From contig NZ_JAAALO010000001.1 in the NCBI RefSeq assembly GCF_009908295.1, forward strand, positions 248,001 to 312,000: a DNA stretch of 64,000 nt, given 5' to 3'. The notes beneath the pieces were generated by a model that saw only the letters and a list, made by a program, of their open reading frames with translations, ran no database searches and was not told where the DNA came from. Source of the stretch: Micromonospora rubida. GTDB taxonomy: Bacteria; Actinomycetota; Actinomycetes; Mycobacteriales; Micromonosporaceae. This document shows, piece after piece, positions 1 through 8,616 of this stretch (position 1 is its first letter; each line of letters begins with the position of its first letter). Position numbers and translations under genes: made by a program.

Positions 1-550
1 CGCCGACCCGACCCGGGCTGCGCTGTGGACGACGTACCACCCGGGGCAGGTCACCCGGGAGCGGTTCCTGGCCCGCTGCGCGCGGCTGGCGGAGCTGGGG
101 GTCCGGTTCTCGGTGGGGGTAGTCGGCCTGCCGGAGCACCTCGACGAGGCGCGGGCCCTGCGCGCCGCGCTGCCGCCCGAGGTGTACCTGTGGGTGAACG
201 CCGCCGAGGGCCGCCGCTACGACGCCGACGAGGAGGCGACCTGGACGGCGCTGGACCCGCTGTTCGGCTACAGCGTGCGCCCGCACCTGTCGCTGGACCG
301 GCCGTGCCACGCCGGGGAGACGGCGATCTCCGTGCGCGGCGACGGCACGGTGCGCCGCTGCCACTTCGTCGACGAGCCGATCGGCAACCTGTACGACGGG
401 TCGTGGCGGGCCGCGCTACGGCCCCGCGCCTGCGTCAACGCGGTCTGCGACTGCCACATCGGGTACGTCCACCTCAAGCCCCTCGGGCTGCGCGACGTGT
501 TCGCCGGCGGCCTGCTGGAACGCATCCCCGCCGCCTGGCCGCGCGGCTGA
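1..550 (+). CDS. STM4011-like radical SAM protein, 3' part only
   Basis: The gene enters from outside the window; the last 182 codons are visible, in the frame that begins at base 2. The visible part has a GDGTVRRC segment followed by HF, and near the end a cluster C-x3-C-x-C (CVNAVCDC) before the motif HIGYVHL. These Cys residues look like ligands of an auxiliary Fe-S cluster in a SPASM/twitch-type C-terminal region. The CxxxCxxC radical-SAM core would lie upstream and cannot be seen. From memory the sequence resembles the STM4011 family, which occurs in a conserved cluster (STM4009-STM4014) of unknown product. The substrate is unknown. Family assignment is by recognition only; a generic SPASM-domain protein is the alternative. 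Confidence 0.6.
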   Translation, partial: ADPTRAALWTTYHPGQVTRERFLARCARLAELGVRFSVGVVGLPEHLDEARALRAALPPEVYLWVNAAEGRRYDADEEATWTALDPLFGYSVRPHLSLDRPCHAGETAISVRGDGTVRRCHFVDEPIGNLYDGSWRAALRPRACVNAVCDCHIGYVHLKPLGLRDVFAGGLLERIPAAWPRG

Positions 551-851
551 CCCGGGCCGCCCGGCGGTCAGACCCGCAGGCTGTGCGGCCCGGCGGCTGC
601 CGATAGGCGTCGGCGAAGCGGGCGTCGCGGTACGCGTCGGCGAAGCGGGCGCCGTGGGCCAGCCCTCCGCCGCACCACAGCCGGCTCGGGTCCCGGCGGC
701 CGTGTCGGAAATCGTGGGCCGACCGGGTCCTGATGTCGAGTTCCCGCGAGGTGGCGGGATCTGGCTGGCCCGGTGGCGTGGATTCGACGGATCGTGGGCG
801 TGCGGTGACCAACCGCGTCGTGCCGTGTCGTGCTGGAGAAAAGGGCGTCCT
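551..851. other. Intergenic region with an 18-bp direct repeat
   Basis: No convincing gene lies here. The 18-mer GCGTCGGCGAAGCGGGCG occurs twice, at 607-624 and 634-651. The minus-strand reading across 540-770 looks somewhat protein-like, with the duplicated peptide RFADAYR produced by this repeat. It has no stop before it runs antisense into the radical SAM gene, so it may be the decayed end of a gene. A purine-rich GGAGAAAAGGG at 835-845 is the probable ribosome-binding site of the following transporter gene. Confidence 0.4.
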
Positions 852-2516
852 TTGAACGTGTCGAGTGGGGGAATGACGGCTCGCGGGCGGGGGGCCACGA
901 TCGCGCTGGCGTGCGCGGGGGTCTTCGTCGCCTATCTGCCGGTGGTCACCGTCGCGGTGAGCCTGCCGGCGATCCAGCGGGCGTTGGGCGCCTCCACCGC
1001 GCAGCTGTCGTGGGTCTCCGACGCCTTCGTGCTGCCGGTGGCCGCGCTGATCCTCACCGCCGGGGTGTTCTCGGACGTCCACGGCCGCAAGAAGGTCTAC
1101 CAGGTGGGCCTGGCGTTGTGTGCCGCGGGCGCCCTGGTGGCGTTGTGCGCCCGTTCGGTCCAGATGCTCTGGGCCGGGCAGGCCCTGGCCGGTGCGGGAG
1201 CCGCCGCGCTGCTGCCGGTGACGTTGGCGTTGATCAGTCACGCGGTGCCCGATCACCGGGAGCGCGGCAAGTACATCGGGTTGTGGACGACCTGCATGAT
1301 GGCGGCCATGGCGGTGCCGCCGCTGATCGCCGGGGTGATCCTCAATCACGTGGGCTGGCGGTGGATCTTCCTGCTGCCGGTGCCGCTGGCGCTGTTGACC
1401 ATGGTGTTCGCCGCGCGGCTGCTCGACGAGTCCCGGGGGCACGGCGGGCGCAGGCTCGACTGGCCCGGACAGCTCACCGCCGCGCTCGCGATCACCTCGT
1501 TGATCTACGGGGTGATCGAGGGTGGGGCCGAGTCGTTCACGCATCCGCGGGCGCTCGCGGCCCTGGCCGTGTCCGTGGTGAGCGCCGCGGCCTTCGTGCG
1601 GGTGGAACTGCGCAGCAAGGCGCCGATGCTGAACCTGGCGTTGTTCCGCAGCCCGGCCTTCACCGCTTCCACGCTGGCGGCCATGATCAGCTTCCTGGGG
1701 CTGATCGGCTTCTTCTTCGTGCTCAGCCTGTACTTCGGCCTGGTACAGCAGTTGACCACCCTGGAGTCCGCCATCCGGATGGTGCTGGTCAACATCGTGT
1801 CCATGTTCCTGGGCCTGGTGATGGGGCGCGTGATGCGGCACGTGCCGGCCCGGGTGCTCATCACGGTCGGCCTGCTGGTCGCGGCGGTCGCGCTGTTCTG
1901 CCTGACCACGGTCGGCACCGACACGTCCTTCGGCTCGGTGGCCTGGCGCCTGGCCCTGCTGGGGCTGGGTCTCGGCCTCGCCTTTCCGTGCATCACGAAC
2001 ATCGCCGTCTCCTCGGTGCCCCCGCAGTGGGCCGGCATGGCGGCTGCGGGCAACAACGCCTTCCGGCAGGTCGGCGGCGCGCTCGGACCGGCCCTCATGG
2101 GAGCCCTGCTGACCGTGAAGGCGGTGGGCGCCCTGCCGGGCCATCTCGCCGACGCGGGGCTGACCGGTGAGCGGGCGCGGCAGATCACCGAGACGGCCGA
2201 CGCGAACGGGATCGGCGCCGTCGCCGGGATGGACCTGGGCGCCGACACCGAACGCGCCCTGGGCGCGATGTCCGAGGCGTTCCTCGACGGGCTGCGGCTG
2301 TGTCTGTTCGTCTCAGCGATCCTGCTGGTGCTCGCCGCGCTGGCTGCCGCCGTACTGCTGCGACGACGGCGGCCGGCCACGACGGCCCCCGCCGTGGCGG
2401 GCAACCCCTCCTCCGCTGGCTCGGTGCCGCAGCCGGCACTGAGCACGCCGCAGCCGGCGCGGTCTTCGCATCCGGGAGGCCGCGATCGTGCCTACAATGA
2501 GCCCGACCAGCCCTGA
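852..2516 (+). CDS. MFS drug exporter, DHA2 (EmrB/QacA-like) family
   Basis: A major facilitator of about 554 residues, the length expected for a 14-helix DHA2 proton-driven multidrug exporter in the inner membrane. The first helix runs through ALACAGVFVAYLPVVTVAVSLPAI, whose VSLPAIQRAL part is typical of the family's first periplasmic loop. It is followed by SDVHGRKKVY (motif A) and the GAGAAALLPVTLALI segment (motif C type). The C-terminal 50 residues are Ala/Pro/Arg-rich and probably cytoplasmic. The start is uncertain: TTG 852 sits six bases after AAGGG, GTG 858 and ATG 873 are in frame just downstream. The AsnC-type regulator gene begins 47 bp after the stop and probably controls this exporter or its substrate. 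The substrate cannot be read from the sequence. Confidence 0.85.
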   Translation: MNVSSGGMTARGRGATIALACAGVFVAYLPVVTVAVSLPAIQRALGASTAQLSWVSDAFVLPVAALILTAGVFSDVHGRKKVYQVGLALCAAGALVALCARSVQMLWAGQALAGAGAAALLPVTLALISHAVPDHRERGKYIGLWTTCMMAAMAVPPLIAGVILNHVGWRWIFLLPVPLALLTMVFAARLLDESRGHGGRRLDWPGQLTAALAITSLIYGVIEGGAESFTHPRALAALAVSVVSAAAFVRVELRSKAPMLNLALFRSPAFTASTLAAMISFLGLIGFFFVLSLYFGLVQQLTTLESAIRMVLVNIVSMFLGLVMGRVMRHVPARVLITVGLLVAAVALFCLTTVGTDTSFGSVAWRLALLGLGLGLAFPCITNIAVSSVPPQWAGMAAAGNNAFRQVGGALGPALMGALLTVKAVGALPGHLADAGLTGERARQITETADANGIGAVAGMDLGADTERALGAMSEAFLDGLRLCLFVSAILLVLAALAAAVLLRRRRPATTAPAVAGNPSSAGSVPQPALSTPQPARSSHPGGRDRAYNEPDQP

Positions 2517-2563
2517 ACGCCCGCCGCGCCGTGCCCCGTTGCCGCCCCGCGCAGGAGAAGCCT

Positions 2564-3535
2564 GTGGCGTCCCAGACGCTCGATCAGATCGACCTGAGGC
2601 TGCTGCAGGCGCTGGAACTCGACGGGCGGGCGTCGTTCAGCCGGATCGCCGAGGTGCTGGGGGTGTCCGACCAGACCGTGGCCCGCCGGTTCCGGCGGCT
2701 GCACGCCACGGTACGTCTGCGGGTGACCGGCATGACCGACGACAGCCGTCTGGGCCGCGACAGTTGGATCGTCCGGCTGGGCTGCACCCCCAACGTGGCC
2801 GAGCAACTTGCGCTCGCGCTCGCCAAGCGCCCCGACACCCAGTACGTCGACCTGGTCTCCGGCGGCACCGAGGTGTTGTGCGCGATGAGGCCGCGCACCC
2901 GCCAGGAACGCGACGACCTGCTCCTGGAACGTCTTCAACGCACCCCGCGCGTCACCTCGGTCAGCGCCCACTGCATCCTGCACTCCTTCTACGGCGGCCC
3001 CGTCGGCTGGTTACGCAAGATCAACGCCCTCGACCCCGACCAGGAGGCCGCGCTGCGCACCCCGGCCGGCGCCGCCTCCACCGCCCCGATCGTCCTGGAC
3101 CCCGTCGACGAGGCGCTGCTGGCCGCGCTGCACCGCGACGGCCGCGCCGCCCTCGCCGAGCTGCAGAAGGCCACCGGTCAGTCCGAGGCGGTGACCCGGC
3201 GACGCCTGGAGCGGCTGCGCGCCACGGGAGTGCTGTACTTCGCCGTCGAATACGACTACGAACCCCTCGGGCAGGGCGTCGGGGCGATGTGCTGGCTGAC
3301 CGTCGCTCCGCACGCCCTCGCCCAGACCGGACGGGCACTGGCAGGCCACCCGGAGGTGCGCTTCGCCGGGGCCGTCACCGGCCCGGCCAACATCGCACTC
3401 TTCATGGTCTGTCGCACCAGCGGCGACCTGTACGCGTACCTCAGCGACCGGATCGGCGCCCTGACCGGGGTCCAGAACGCGGAGACCGCCCTCATCCTCC
3501 GACGGGTCAAGACTCTCACCTACCTGCCCCGCTGA
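2564..3535 (+). CDS. Lrp/AsnC family regulator with two HTH-sensor units
   Basis: A DNA-binding regulator of 323 residues, about twice the length of a single Lrp. It contains two AsnC-type winged-helix units: the first near residues 5-60 (LDQIDLRLLQALELDGRASF, then SRIAEVLGVSDQTVARR), the second near 178-235 (LDPVDEALLAALHRDGRAAL, then AELQKATGQSEAVTRRRLERL). Each is followed by a ligand-binding RAM-like sensor segment. Such tandem AsnC proteins are common in actinomycetes, and many act as local amino-acid-responsive regulators. GTG 2564 is chosen because AGGAGA lies at 2553-2558; an upstream in-frame GTG at 2531 lacks such a site. The gene sits between an MFS exporter and kynureninase, so a role in sensing tryptophan or kynurenine compounds is possible but is only inferred from position. 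Confidence 0.85.
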   Translation: MASQTLDQIDLRLLQALELDGRASFSRIAEVLGVSDQTVARRFRRLHATVRLRVTGMTDDSRLGRDSWIVRLGCTPNVAEQLALALAKRPDTQYVDLVSGGTEVLCAMRPRTRQERDDLLLERLQRTPRVTSVSAHCILHSFYGGPVGWLRKINALDPDQEAALRTPAGAASTAPIVLDPVDEALLAALHRDGRAALAELQKATGQSEAVTRRRLERLRATGVLYFAVEYDYEPLGQGVGAMCWLTVAPHALAQTGRALAGHPEVRFAGAVTGPANIALFMVCRTSGDLYAYLSDRIGALTGVQNAETALILRRVKTLTYLPR

Positions 3536-3712
3536 CGCGCGCCGGCAGCCGGCGCAGGTGCCGGTGCCCGGCCGACGCGGTGCGCCCGGCCGGGCACCTC
3601 GCTACACCCCTGGCACGTGCGTCAACCGTGGGACCGGCGTACGCGGCCGTCGCCTCGACACCACCGATCAGCTAGGTTGGCCGTCGTTGCACGTCAGAGC
3701 AGGGAGCGGCAC

Positions 3713-4975
3713 ATGCGAGATGACTTCCCTCGGTACCTGGCCAAGGAGCTGGACGCCGCCGACCCGCTGGCCGACCTGCGGGACCGGTTCGTGATCGCCG
3801 ACGACGATTTGATCTACCTCGACGGCAACTCCCTCGGGCGGCTGCCGGCGGCCACCCCGGCGCACCTCGACCGGCTGGTCCGGCAGGGGTGGGGCGATCG
3901 GCTCGTCCGCTCCTGGCCCGACTGGATCGAGTGGGGCCGGCGGCTCGGCGACCGGCTGGCCGCCCACGCCCTCGGCGCGCGCGACGGCGAGGTGGTGATC
4001 TCCGACTCCACCTCGGTGAACCTGTACAAGCTGGCCGCCGCCGCACTGGACGCCGCCGGGGACCGCCGCACGGTCCTCGTCGACGCCGAGGACTTCCCCT
4101 CCGACCGGTACGTCATCGAGGGGCTGGCGCGCTCACGCGGGCTGACGCTGCGGATGCTGCCCTCCGACCTCGACGAAGGGCTCGGGCTCGACGAGCTGCG
4201 CGCCGCCCTCGACGGGGACGTGGCGCTGGTCGTGCTGTCGGCGGTGTCGTACCGGTCGGGGGCGCTGCTGGACATGGCGGCCGTCAACGCCGCCGCCCGC
4301 GAGGCCGGCACGGTCGTGCTGTGGGACCTGTCGCACGCCGTCGGGGCGGTGCCGATCGAGCTGGACGCCAGCGGCGCCGACCTGGCCGTCGGCTGCACCT
4401 ACAAGTACCTCAACGGCGGCCCCGGCGCCCCGGCCTTCCTCTACGTCCGACGGGAGTTGCAGTCCCGGCTGCGCCAGCCGATCCAGGGCTGGTTCGGCCA
4501 GCGCGACCAGTTCCTCATGGGCGCCGGGTACGACCCGGCCCCCGGCCTGGACCGGTTCCTGGTCGGCACCCCGTCGATCCTGGCGCTGGCCCCGCTCGAC
4601 CCGGCCCTGGACGTCCTCGCCGAGGCCGGCATCGACCGGGTACGCGAGAAGGGCCGCCGCCTCGGCGAGCTGATCGTGACGCTGACCGACGCGTGGCTCA
4701 CCCCGCACGGCTTCCGGGTGGCCTCCCCGCGCGAGGCCGGCCGGCGCGGCAGCCACGTCTCGCTGCACCACCCGGAGGCGTTGCGGATCTCCCGGGCCCT
4801 GACCGAGCAGGGCCGGGTGGTGGGCGACTACCGCACTCCGGACCGGCTCCGCCTCGGCCCCGCGCCGCTGTACACCCGGTTCGTCGACGTGTGGGACGCC
4901 ATGGACCGGCTCCGGGACATCGCCGAGCGGCACGCCTGGGAGCGGGTGCCGGGCGGGCCGTCCCGGGTCACCTGA
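3713..4975 (+). CDS. kynU: Kynureninase
   Basis: A PLP enzyme of 420 residues that cleaves kynurenine (or 3-hydroxykynurenine) to anthranilate (or 3-hydroxyanthranilate) and alanine in tryptophan breakdown. Landmarks are YLDGNSLGRLP near residues 35-45, the phosphate-loop segment VVISDSTSVNLYKL at 94-107, WDLSHAVGAVP at 204-214 holding the PLP-contacting Asp, and the internal-aldimine lysine K231 in GCTYKYLNGGPG. IQGWFGQRD and the FLVGTPSIL region are also typical. ATG 3713 has AGGGAG ten bases upstream; an earlier in-frame start at 3617 would add a low-complexity tail. No other tryptophan-degradation gene is visible nearby. In actinomycetes kynureninase also supplies anthranilate for antibiotics, but no such link is shown here. 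Confidence 0.95.
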   Translation: MRDDFPRYLAKELDAADPLADLRDRFVIADDDLIYLDGNSLGRLPAATPAHLDRLVRQGWGDRLVRSWPDWIEWGRRLGDRLAAHALGARDGEVVISDSTSVNLYKLAAAALDAAGDRRTVLVDAEDFPSDRYVIEGLARSRGLTLRMLPSDLDEGLGLDELRAALDGDVALVVLSAVSYRSGALLDMAAVNAAAREAGTVVLWDLSHAVGAVPIELDASGADLAVGCTYKYLNGGPGAPAFLYVRRELQSRLRQPIQGWFGQRDQFLMGAGYDPAPGLDRFLVGTPSILALAPLDPALDVLAEAGIDRVREKGRRLGELIVTLTDAWLTPHGFRVASPREAGRRGSHVSLHHPEALRISRALTEQGRVVGDYRTPDRLRLGPAPLYTRFVDVWDAMDRLRDIAERHAWERVPGGPSRVT

Positions 4976-4993
4976 CGCGTCACCCGGGGACGG
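4958..4993. terminator. Hairpin between convergent kynU and the GerMN gene
   Basis: The arms CCGTCCCGGGT (4958-4968) and ACCCGGGGACGG (4982-4993) pair with one bulged base. The hairpin overlaps the kynU stop codon and lies between convergent genes, so it can end transcription from kynU and perhaps from both sides. There is no U-tract, as is usual for GC-rich actinomycetes. Confidence 0.5.
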
Positions 4994-5049
4994 CGAGAGA
5001 ACTGTGAGATTTCCCGGCCGAGCAACCGGGGGCGCGGCAGCGGGCCGGG

Positions 5050-5622
5050 TCAGCGGACGGCGGTGAGGGCGGTGTAGTCGGCGGCCGTCAGCGGCTGGGC
5101 GGAGAGCGAGCCGTCCGCCCGGGGCACCCCGAGGGGGCGGCCGTCGCGCAGGAACGACACGGTGGTGACGTCGTCCCGGGCGTCGAGGGTGCAGACGATC
5201 TGCCCGAACGCCAGGACCTCGTCGCTGCGGCCGGTCTCGTCGCCGGTCTGGCCGACCGTCACCCGGGCGTGGCCGCCCGCGACGTCCGCGACGACGGCGC
5301 TCATCGCCCCCGGCAACGCGCTGGTCAGCCCGGCGTCCCGCTCGACGGCGGTGGGGCCGGCGAGCAGGTCGCTCAGCTGGGCGTCCGCGTCGGGCGCACG
5401 GTCGACGCGGCGCGGCACCGGCACCAGCCGGTCGTCCCGGACGAAGCACAGCGTCTCGGTGACCCGGCCGGTCGGCGCGGTGCTGCCGGCCGTCGCCGGG
5501 GACGGGAACGGCCCGGGCGGGACCTCGACCGCCCGGGGCCGGTCCTCGGCGGGCACCCCGCAGGCAGAGGCCAGGACCAGCAGGCCGGCCAGGACGGCCG
5601 GGACGGCACGGCGGCCGGTCAC
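5050..5622 (-). CDS. GerMN-domain lipoprotein
   Basis: A 190-residue predicted lipoprotein. The N-terminus has two Arg, a hydrophobic stretch and a lipobox LASAC with the lipidated Cys near residue 21. A low-complexity linker follows, then a GerMN-like domain: VTETLCFVRDDRLVPVPRRV, LSDLLAGPTAVERDAGLTSALP, ARVTVG, and LAFGQIVCTLDARDDVTTVSFLRDG. GerMN domains occur in spore germination protein GerM and in LpqB, the lipoprotein encoded after mtrAB. The start ATG overlaps the stop of the histidine kinase gene by four bases (ATGA), so it is the last gene of a three-gene operon. It is much shorter than LpqB (about 580 residues) and lacks the propeller-like part. A role as extracytoplasmic partner of the kinase is inferred. 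Confidence 0.8.
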   Translation of the reverse strand: MTGRRAVPAVLAGLLVLASACGVPAEDRPRAVEVPPGPFPSPATAGSTAPTGRVTETLCFVRDDRLVPVPRRVDRAPDADAQLSDLLAGPTAVERDAGLTSALPGAMSAVVADVAGGHARVTVGQTGDETGRSDEVLAFGQIVCTLDARDDVTTVSFLRDGRPLGVPRADGSLSAQPLTAADYTALTAVR

Positions 5623-6998
5623 GGCAGGCTCCTGGGCAGGGTGACGTGGAACCGGGCGCCCCCGCCGGGACGGTCGACCACGCCGGCCCGCCCGCCGTGC
5701 GCAGTGGCGTGCTGGGCGACCAGGGCCAGGCCGAGGCCGGTGCCGTCGCCGGTGCCCCGGGCGTGGGCGGCCCGGCCACGGACGAAGCGATCGAAGATGG
5801 CCTCCCGGTCCTCCACCGGCACCCCGGGGCCGTCGTCGTCGACCTCGATCACGCCGGCGTCGCCGTCGCGCGACAGCCGCACCGCGACCGGGCCGGCACC
5901 GTAGCGGGTCGCGTTGTCGAGCAGGTTCACCAGCACCTGCGCGACGCGCCGCTGCTCCACCCGCCAGGTATGCGGCGTGCCCGACGTCAGGCGCACCAGC
6001 GAGGCCGGCAGGTCCCGCTCGGCGCAGGCCCGCCGCGCCAGCTCCGCCACGTCGACCGGGGTGCGGTGGGCGGGCTGGTCGCTGCGGGCCAGGTCGATGA
6101 GGTCGTTGACCAGCCGCTGGAAGCGGTCGATCTCGTCGGCGACGAGACCGGCGGCGGTGGCGGTGCGCTCGTCGTGGTGCTCCCGCCGCCGTTGCAGGAC
6201 GCTGGCCGCCGCGGCGAGGGTCTGCAACGGCGAGCGCAGCTCGTGGCTGACGTCGGCGGCGAACCGGCGGTCCCGTTCGATCCGGCGGGCCAACTGGTCG
6301 ACCATGTGGTTGAACGAGGTGGACAGCCGGGTGAGGTCGGGGTCGGTGGCCGGGTCGAGGCGGGCGGTCAGCTCACCGGCGGCGATCTTCTCCGCGGCGT
6401 TGGCGACCGCGGTCAGCGGACGCAGGCCGTGCCGGGTGGCGTACCAGCCCAGCGCCGCGCCGGAGCCGGCCACCATGATGGCCACGGCGGTCAGCGTCAG
6501 GGCCAGCGCCTGGAACGTCCGCTCCAGCTCGCCCAGCGAGTTGACCTCGTAGTACGTCGCCGAACCGGACAGCGGCACCCCCACCAGCAGGGCGGCCTGC
6601 CCGTCGACGCGGACCCGCTGCACGGCCGGTTCCCCCGCGCCGACGAGCCGTTGCAGCTCCTCGGGCACGGCTGCGGTGAGCCCGACGTCGGCGGTGCGGG
6701 CGTGCCAGTCGCCGTCGAGGTTGAGCAGCGCCCGGCGGCTGCCGCCGGTGTCCAGCGACCGCAGCACCTCCACCACGTCCGGGTCGTCGGTGTCCAGGCC
6801 GTTGCGCACCACGGCGGCGTCGAAGTATGCGGCCCGCACGGCGGTGCGTTCCCGCTCGTCGATCAGCGACCGGCGGGTCAGCTCGTACGAGACCAGGGCC
6901 ATCGAGGCGGCCAGCAGCAGCGCCCCGGCGGCGAACGCCGCGGTGACCCGGGCGCGCAGGCCGAGGCGACGCCGCGCGGGCCGGCGGGGGCCGCTCAT
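5619..6998 (-). CDS. Sensor histidine kinase, MtrB/CseC-like
   Basis: A membrane-bound kinase of 459 residues. After a short basic N-terminus comes a helix (VTAAFAAGALLLAASMALVSYEL), an extracytoplasmic sensor of about 130 residues, and a second helix (ALALTLTAVAIMVAGSGAALGWY). A HAMP segment (RPLTAVANAAEKIAAGELTARL) follows. The phospho-acceptor His lies in FAADVSHELRSPLQTL and the ATP-binding N box in LVNLLDNATRYG, followed by DDGPGVP and GTGLGLALV. The GWYATRHGLRPL and SLGELERTFQAL segments resemble MtrB. ATG 6998 is chosen because it overlaps the regulator stop (ATGA); a longer reading from 7190 would overlap the regulator by about 200 bp. The signal sensed is unknown. Confidence 0.9.
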   Translation of the reverse strand: MSGPRRPARRRLGLRARVTAAFAAGALLLAASMALVSYELTRRSLIDERERTAVRAAYFDAAVVRNGLDTDDPDVVEVLRSLDTGGSRRALLNLDGDWHARTADVGLTAAVPEELQRLVGAGEPAVQRVRVDGQAALLVGVPLSGSATYYEVNSLGELERTFQALALTLTAVAIMVAGSGAALGWYATRHGLRPLTAVANAAEKIAAGELTARLDPATDPDLTRLSTSFNHMVDQLARRIERDRRFAADVSHELRSPLQTLAAAASVLQRRREHHDERTATAAGLVADEIDRFQRLVNDLIDLARSDQPAHRTPVDVAELARRACAERDLPASLVRLTSGTPHTWRVEQRRVAQVLVNLLDNATRYGAGPVAVRLSRDGDAGVIEVDDDGPGVPVEDREAIFDRFVRGRAAHARGTGDGTGLGLALVAQHATAHGGRAGVVDRPGGGARFHVTLPRSLP

Positions 6999-7681
6999 CG
7001 CTGCAGCTTGTAGCCGAGGCCGCGCAGGGTCACCAGGTGCTCGGGGTTGGCCGGGTCCGACTCGATCTTCTGCCGCAGCCGGCCGACGTGCACGTCGACG
7101 AGCCGCTCGTCGCCGGTGTCGTATCCCCAGACCCGTTGCAGCAGTTGCTGGCGGGACAGCACCCGGCCGGCGTGCTCGGCCAGCTCGCACAGCAGCCGGA
7201 ACTCGGTGCGGGTCACCGACACGCGGTGCCCGGCCCGGCGCACCTCCCCCGCTTCAGGGCTGACCTCCAGGTCACCGAAGGCCAGCACCGGCACGGGCTC
7301 GGCCACGGCCGGCACGACGGCGCGGGCGCGCCGGCGCAGGGCGCGCAGCCGGGCGGTCAGCTCCTTGATCGCCACGGGCTTGACGACGTAGTCGTCGGCG
7401 CCGGCCTCCAGGGCGGCCACGATGTCGTGGGTGTCGTCGCGGGCGCTGACCACCACGATCGGCACGTCGTCGTCGCGGCGTAGCTGGCGGATGCACTCGA
7501 AGCCGTCCAGTCCCGGCAGCATCAGGTCGACCAGGACGTAGTCGGTCGGGTTCCGGCGCTGGGCGCGCAGCCCCTCCTCGGCCGTGGCAGCGCCGTGGGC
7601 GTCGTAGCCCTCGTCCTCCAGCGCGAGCAGCAGCGCCAGGCGGATGCGGTCGTCGTCCTCGATCACCAGTACGGACGTCAT
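6995..7681 (-). CDS. OmpR-family response regulator
   Basis: A 228-residue regulator that pairs with the downstream kinase. The receiver domain has the acidic pocket (VIEDDDR), the phospho-acceptor Asp in DYVLVDLMLPGLDGF, the switch Ser/Thr in VVVSARD and the Lys in DYVVKPV. The C-terminal half is a winged helix with the OmpR-type ends TEFRLLCELAEHAGRVLSR and VDVHVGRLRQKIE followed by TLRGLGYKL. ATG 7681 has GGAG about eleven bases upstream, and the region above it to 7833 is the shared divergent control region with the STAS gene. The regulator, kinase and GerMN genes overlap by four bases each, so they are co-translated. Confidence 0.92.
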   Translation of the reverse strand: MTSVLVIEDDDRIRLALLLALEDEGYDAHGAATAEEGLRAQRRNPTDYVLVDLMLPGLDGFECIRQLRRDDDVPIVVVSARDDTHDIVAALEAGADDYVVKPVAIKELTARLRALRRRARAVVPAVAEPVPVLAFGDLEVSPEAGEVRRAGHRVSVTRTEFRLLCELAEHAGRVLSRQQLLQRVWGYDTGDERLVDVHVGRLRQKIESDPANPEHLVTLRGLGYKLQR

Positions 7682-7833
7682 GCCGGAATCATCTCCAAGG
7701 CCGTCCGCCGACGGCCAACCGTGTCCCACGGATGGCGGATTTGTCACGCAACTGTCACACGTCCGCGCGGTGCCCGCCAACCCCGACCGGCACGGTGGTG
7801 GGCGTCCGGGTCCGCGAGGGAAGGGGTACGGCC

Positions 7834-8271
7834 GTGACGACGCCACTGGCACACCGGGAGTGCACGATTCCCCTGGTAGAGGTGGCCGTGACCGAGTTCG
7901 ACCTGGCCTGCCTGTCGGCGACCGGCGCCGTGTTCGACCAGCTGCTCGCCCTGCACCCCGCCCAGGTCGTGGTCGACCTGTCCGGCTGCCGGCACATCGA
8001 CGCCGCCGCGATCGGGCTGCTGCTCGACGTGCACCGGCGGCTCACCCGCGCCGACGCGGTGCTCACCGTACGTGACCCGAACCCCCGGATCTGGCGCATC
8101 CTGCAGTCCGCCCGCCTGGACCAGGTCCTGCCGATCGTCTCCGGCCGGCCGCCGGAAGCCGACCGGCCCCTTCCGCCGGGGTCCCACCGGGCGGGGCGAA
8201 CGCCCGCCGGCCGGGCGGCCGTGCCGGTGCGGGGACTGCCCGACGGAACGCCGGCCGGCGGGCCGCGATGA
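7834..8271 (+). CDS. STAS-domain protein, anti-sigma antagonist-like
   Basis: A 145-residue protein with one STAS domain in residues about 8-105 (VVVDLSGCRHIDAAAIGLLLDVHRRL) and a disordered Pro/Arg/Gly-rich tail. STAS proteins of this size usually bind anti-sigma kinases of the RsbW type and are switched by phosphorylation of a Ser in a D-S-[ST]-G motif. Here the motif reads IDAAAIG, so the acceptor Ser is replaced by Ala and control by phosphorylation is unlikely. GTG 7834 follows AAGGGG at 7821-7826. Two further stress-type genes follow on the same strand, which fits a general-stress locus. The target is unknown. Confidence 0.8.
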   Translation: MTTPLAHRECTIPLVEVAVTEFDLACLSATGAVFDQLLALHPAQVVVDLSGCRHIDAAAIGLLLDVHRRLTRADAVLTVRDPNPRIWRILQSARLDQVLPIVSGRPPEADRPLPPGSHRAGRTPAGRAAVPVRGLPDGTPAGGPR

Positions 8272-8302
8272 GCCTCCGTACCCTCGTCGCCCGGGAGCGG
8301 CC

Positions 8303-8572
8303 GTGACCGTCGCCGGGCTCGTCAGCGCCCTTCTCGTGGGGCTCGTCGTCGGGGCTCTCGGCCGGCTCGTCGTCCCCGGCCGGCAGACCGCGCCGCTCTG
8401 GCTCACCCTGGTCGTCGGCGTGGTCGCCGCCCTGCTCGGCACCATCCTCGCCCGCCTCGTCGGCGTGGCCGGGGCCGGCTTCCGGTTCCAGGACGTGCTC
8501 GTGCAGGTCGGGCTGGCCGGCGTCGGCGTCGTCCTGGTGGCGGCCACCGCCGGCCGCTCCGACTCCGCCTAG
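8303..8572 (+). CDS. GlsB/YeaQ/YmgE-type small stress membrane protein
   Basis: An 89-residue protein that is almost entirely hydrophobic. It has three predicted helices (LVSALLVGLVVGALGRLVVP, LWLTLVVGVVAALLGTILARLVG, VGLAGVGVVLVAATAG) and the family pattern GLVVGALGRLVVPG followed by GVVAALLGTILA. This family (transglycosylase-associated protein) is induced by stress in many bacteria, but its biochemical role is not known. GTG 8303 has GGGAG at 8293-8297. It lies 31 bp after the STAS gene and 44 bp before the BON gene. Confidence 0.8.
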   Translation: MTVAGLVSALLVGLVVGALGRLVVPGRQTAPLWLTLVVGVVAALLGTILARLVGVAGAGFRFQDVLVQVGLAGVGVVLVAATAGRSDSA

Positions 8573-8616
8573 ACACACCGACACCGACACCGCACACCGA
8601 GAAGGGACCATCCCCC

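Noticed and set aside
474..2144. Minus-strand frame, with a protein-like part (duplicated RFADAYR) near 600-660
   Set aside because: The frame lies mostly antisense to the MFS gene and has no stop before the radical SAM gene. At best a decayed gene end, so only noted under the intergenic region.
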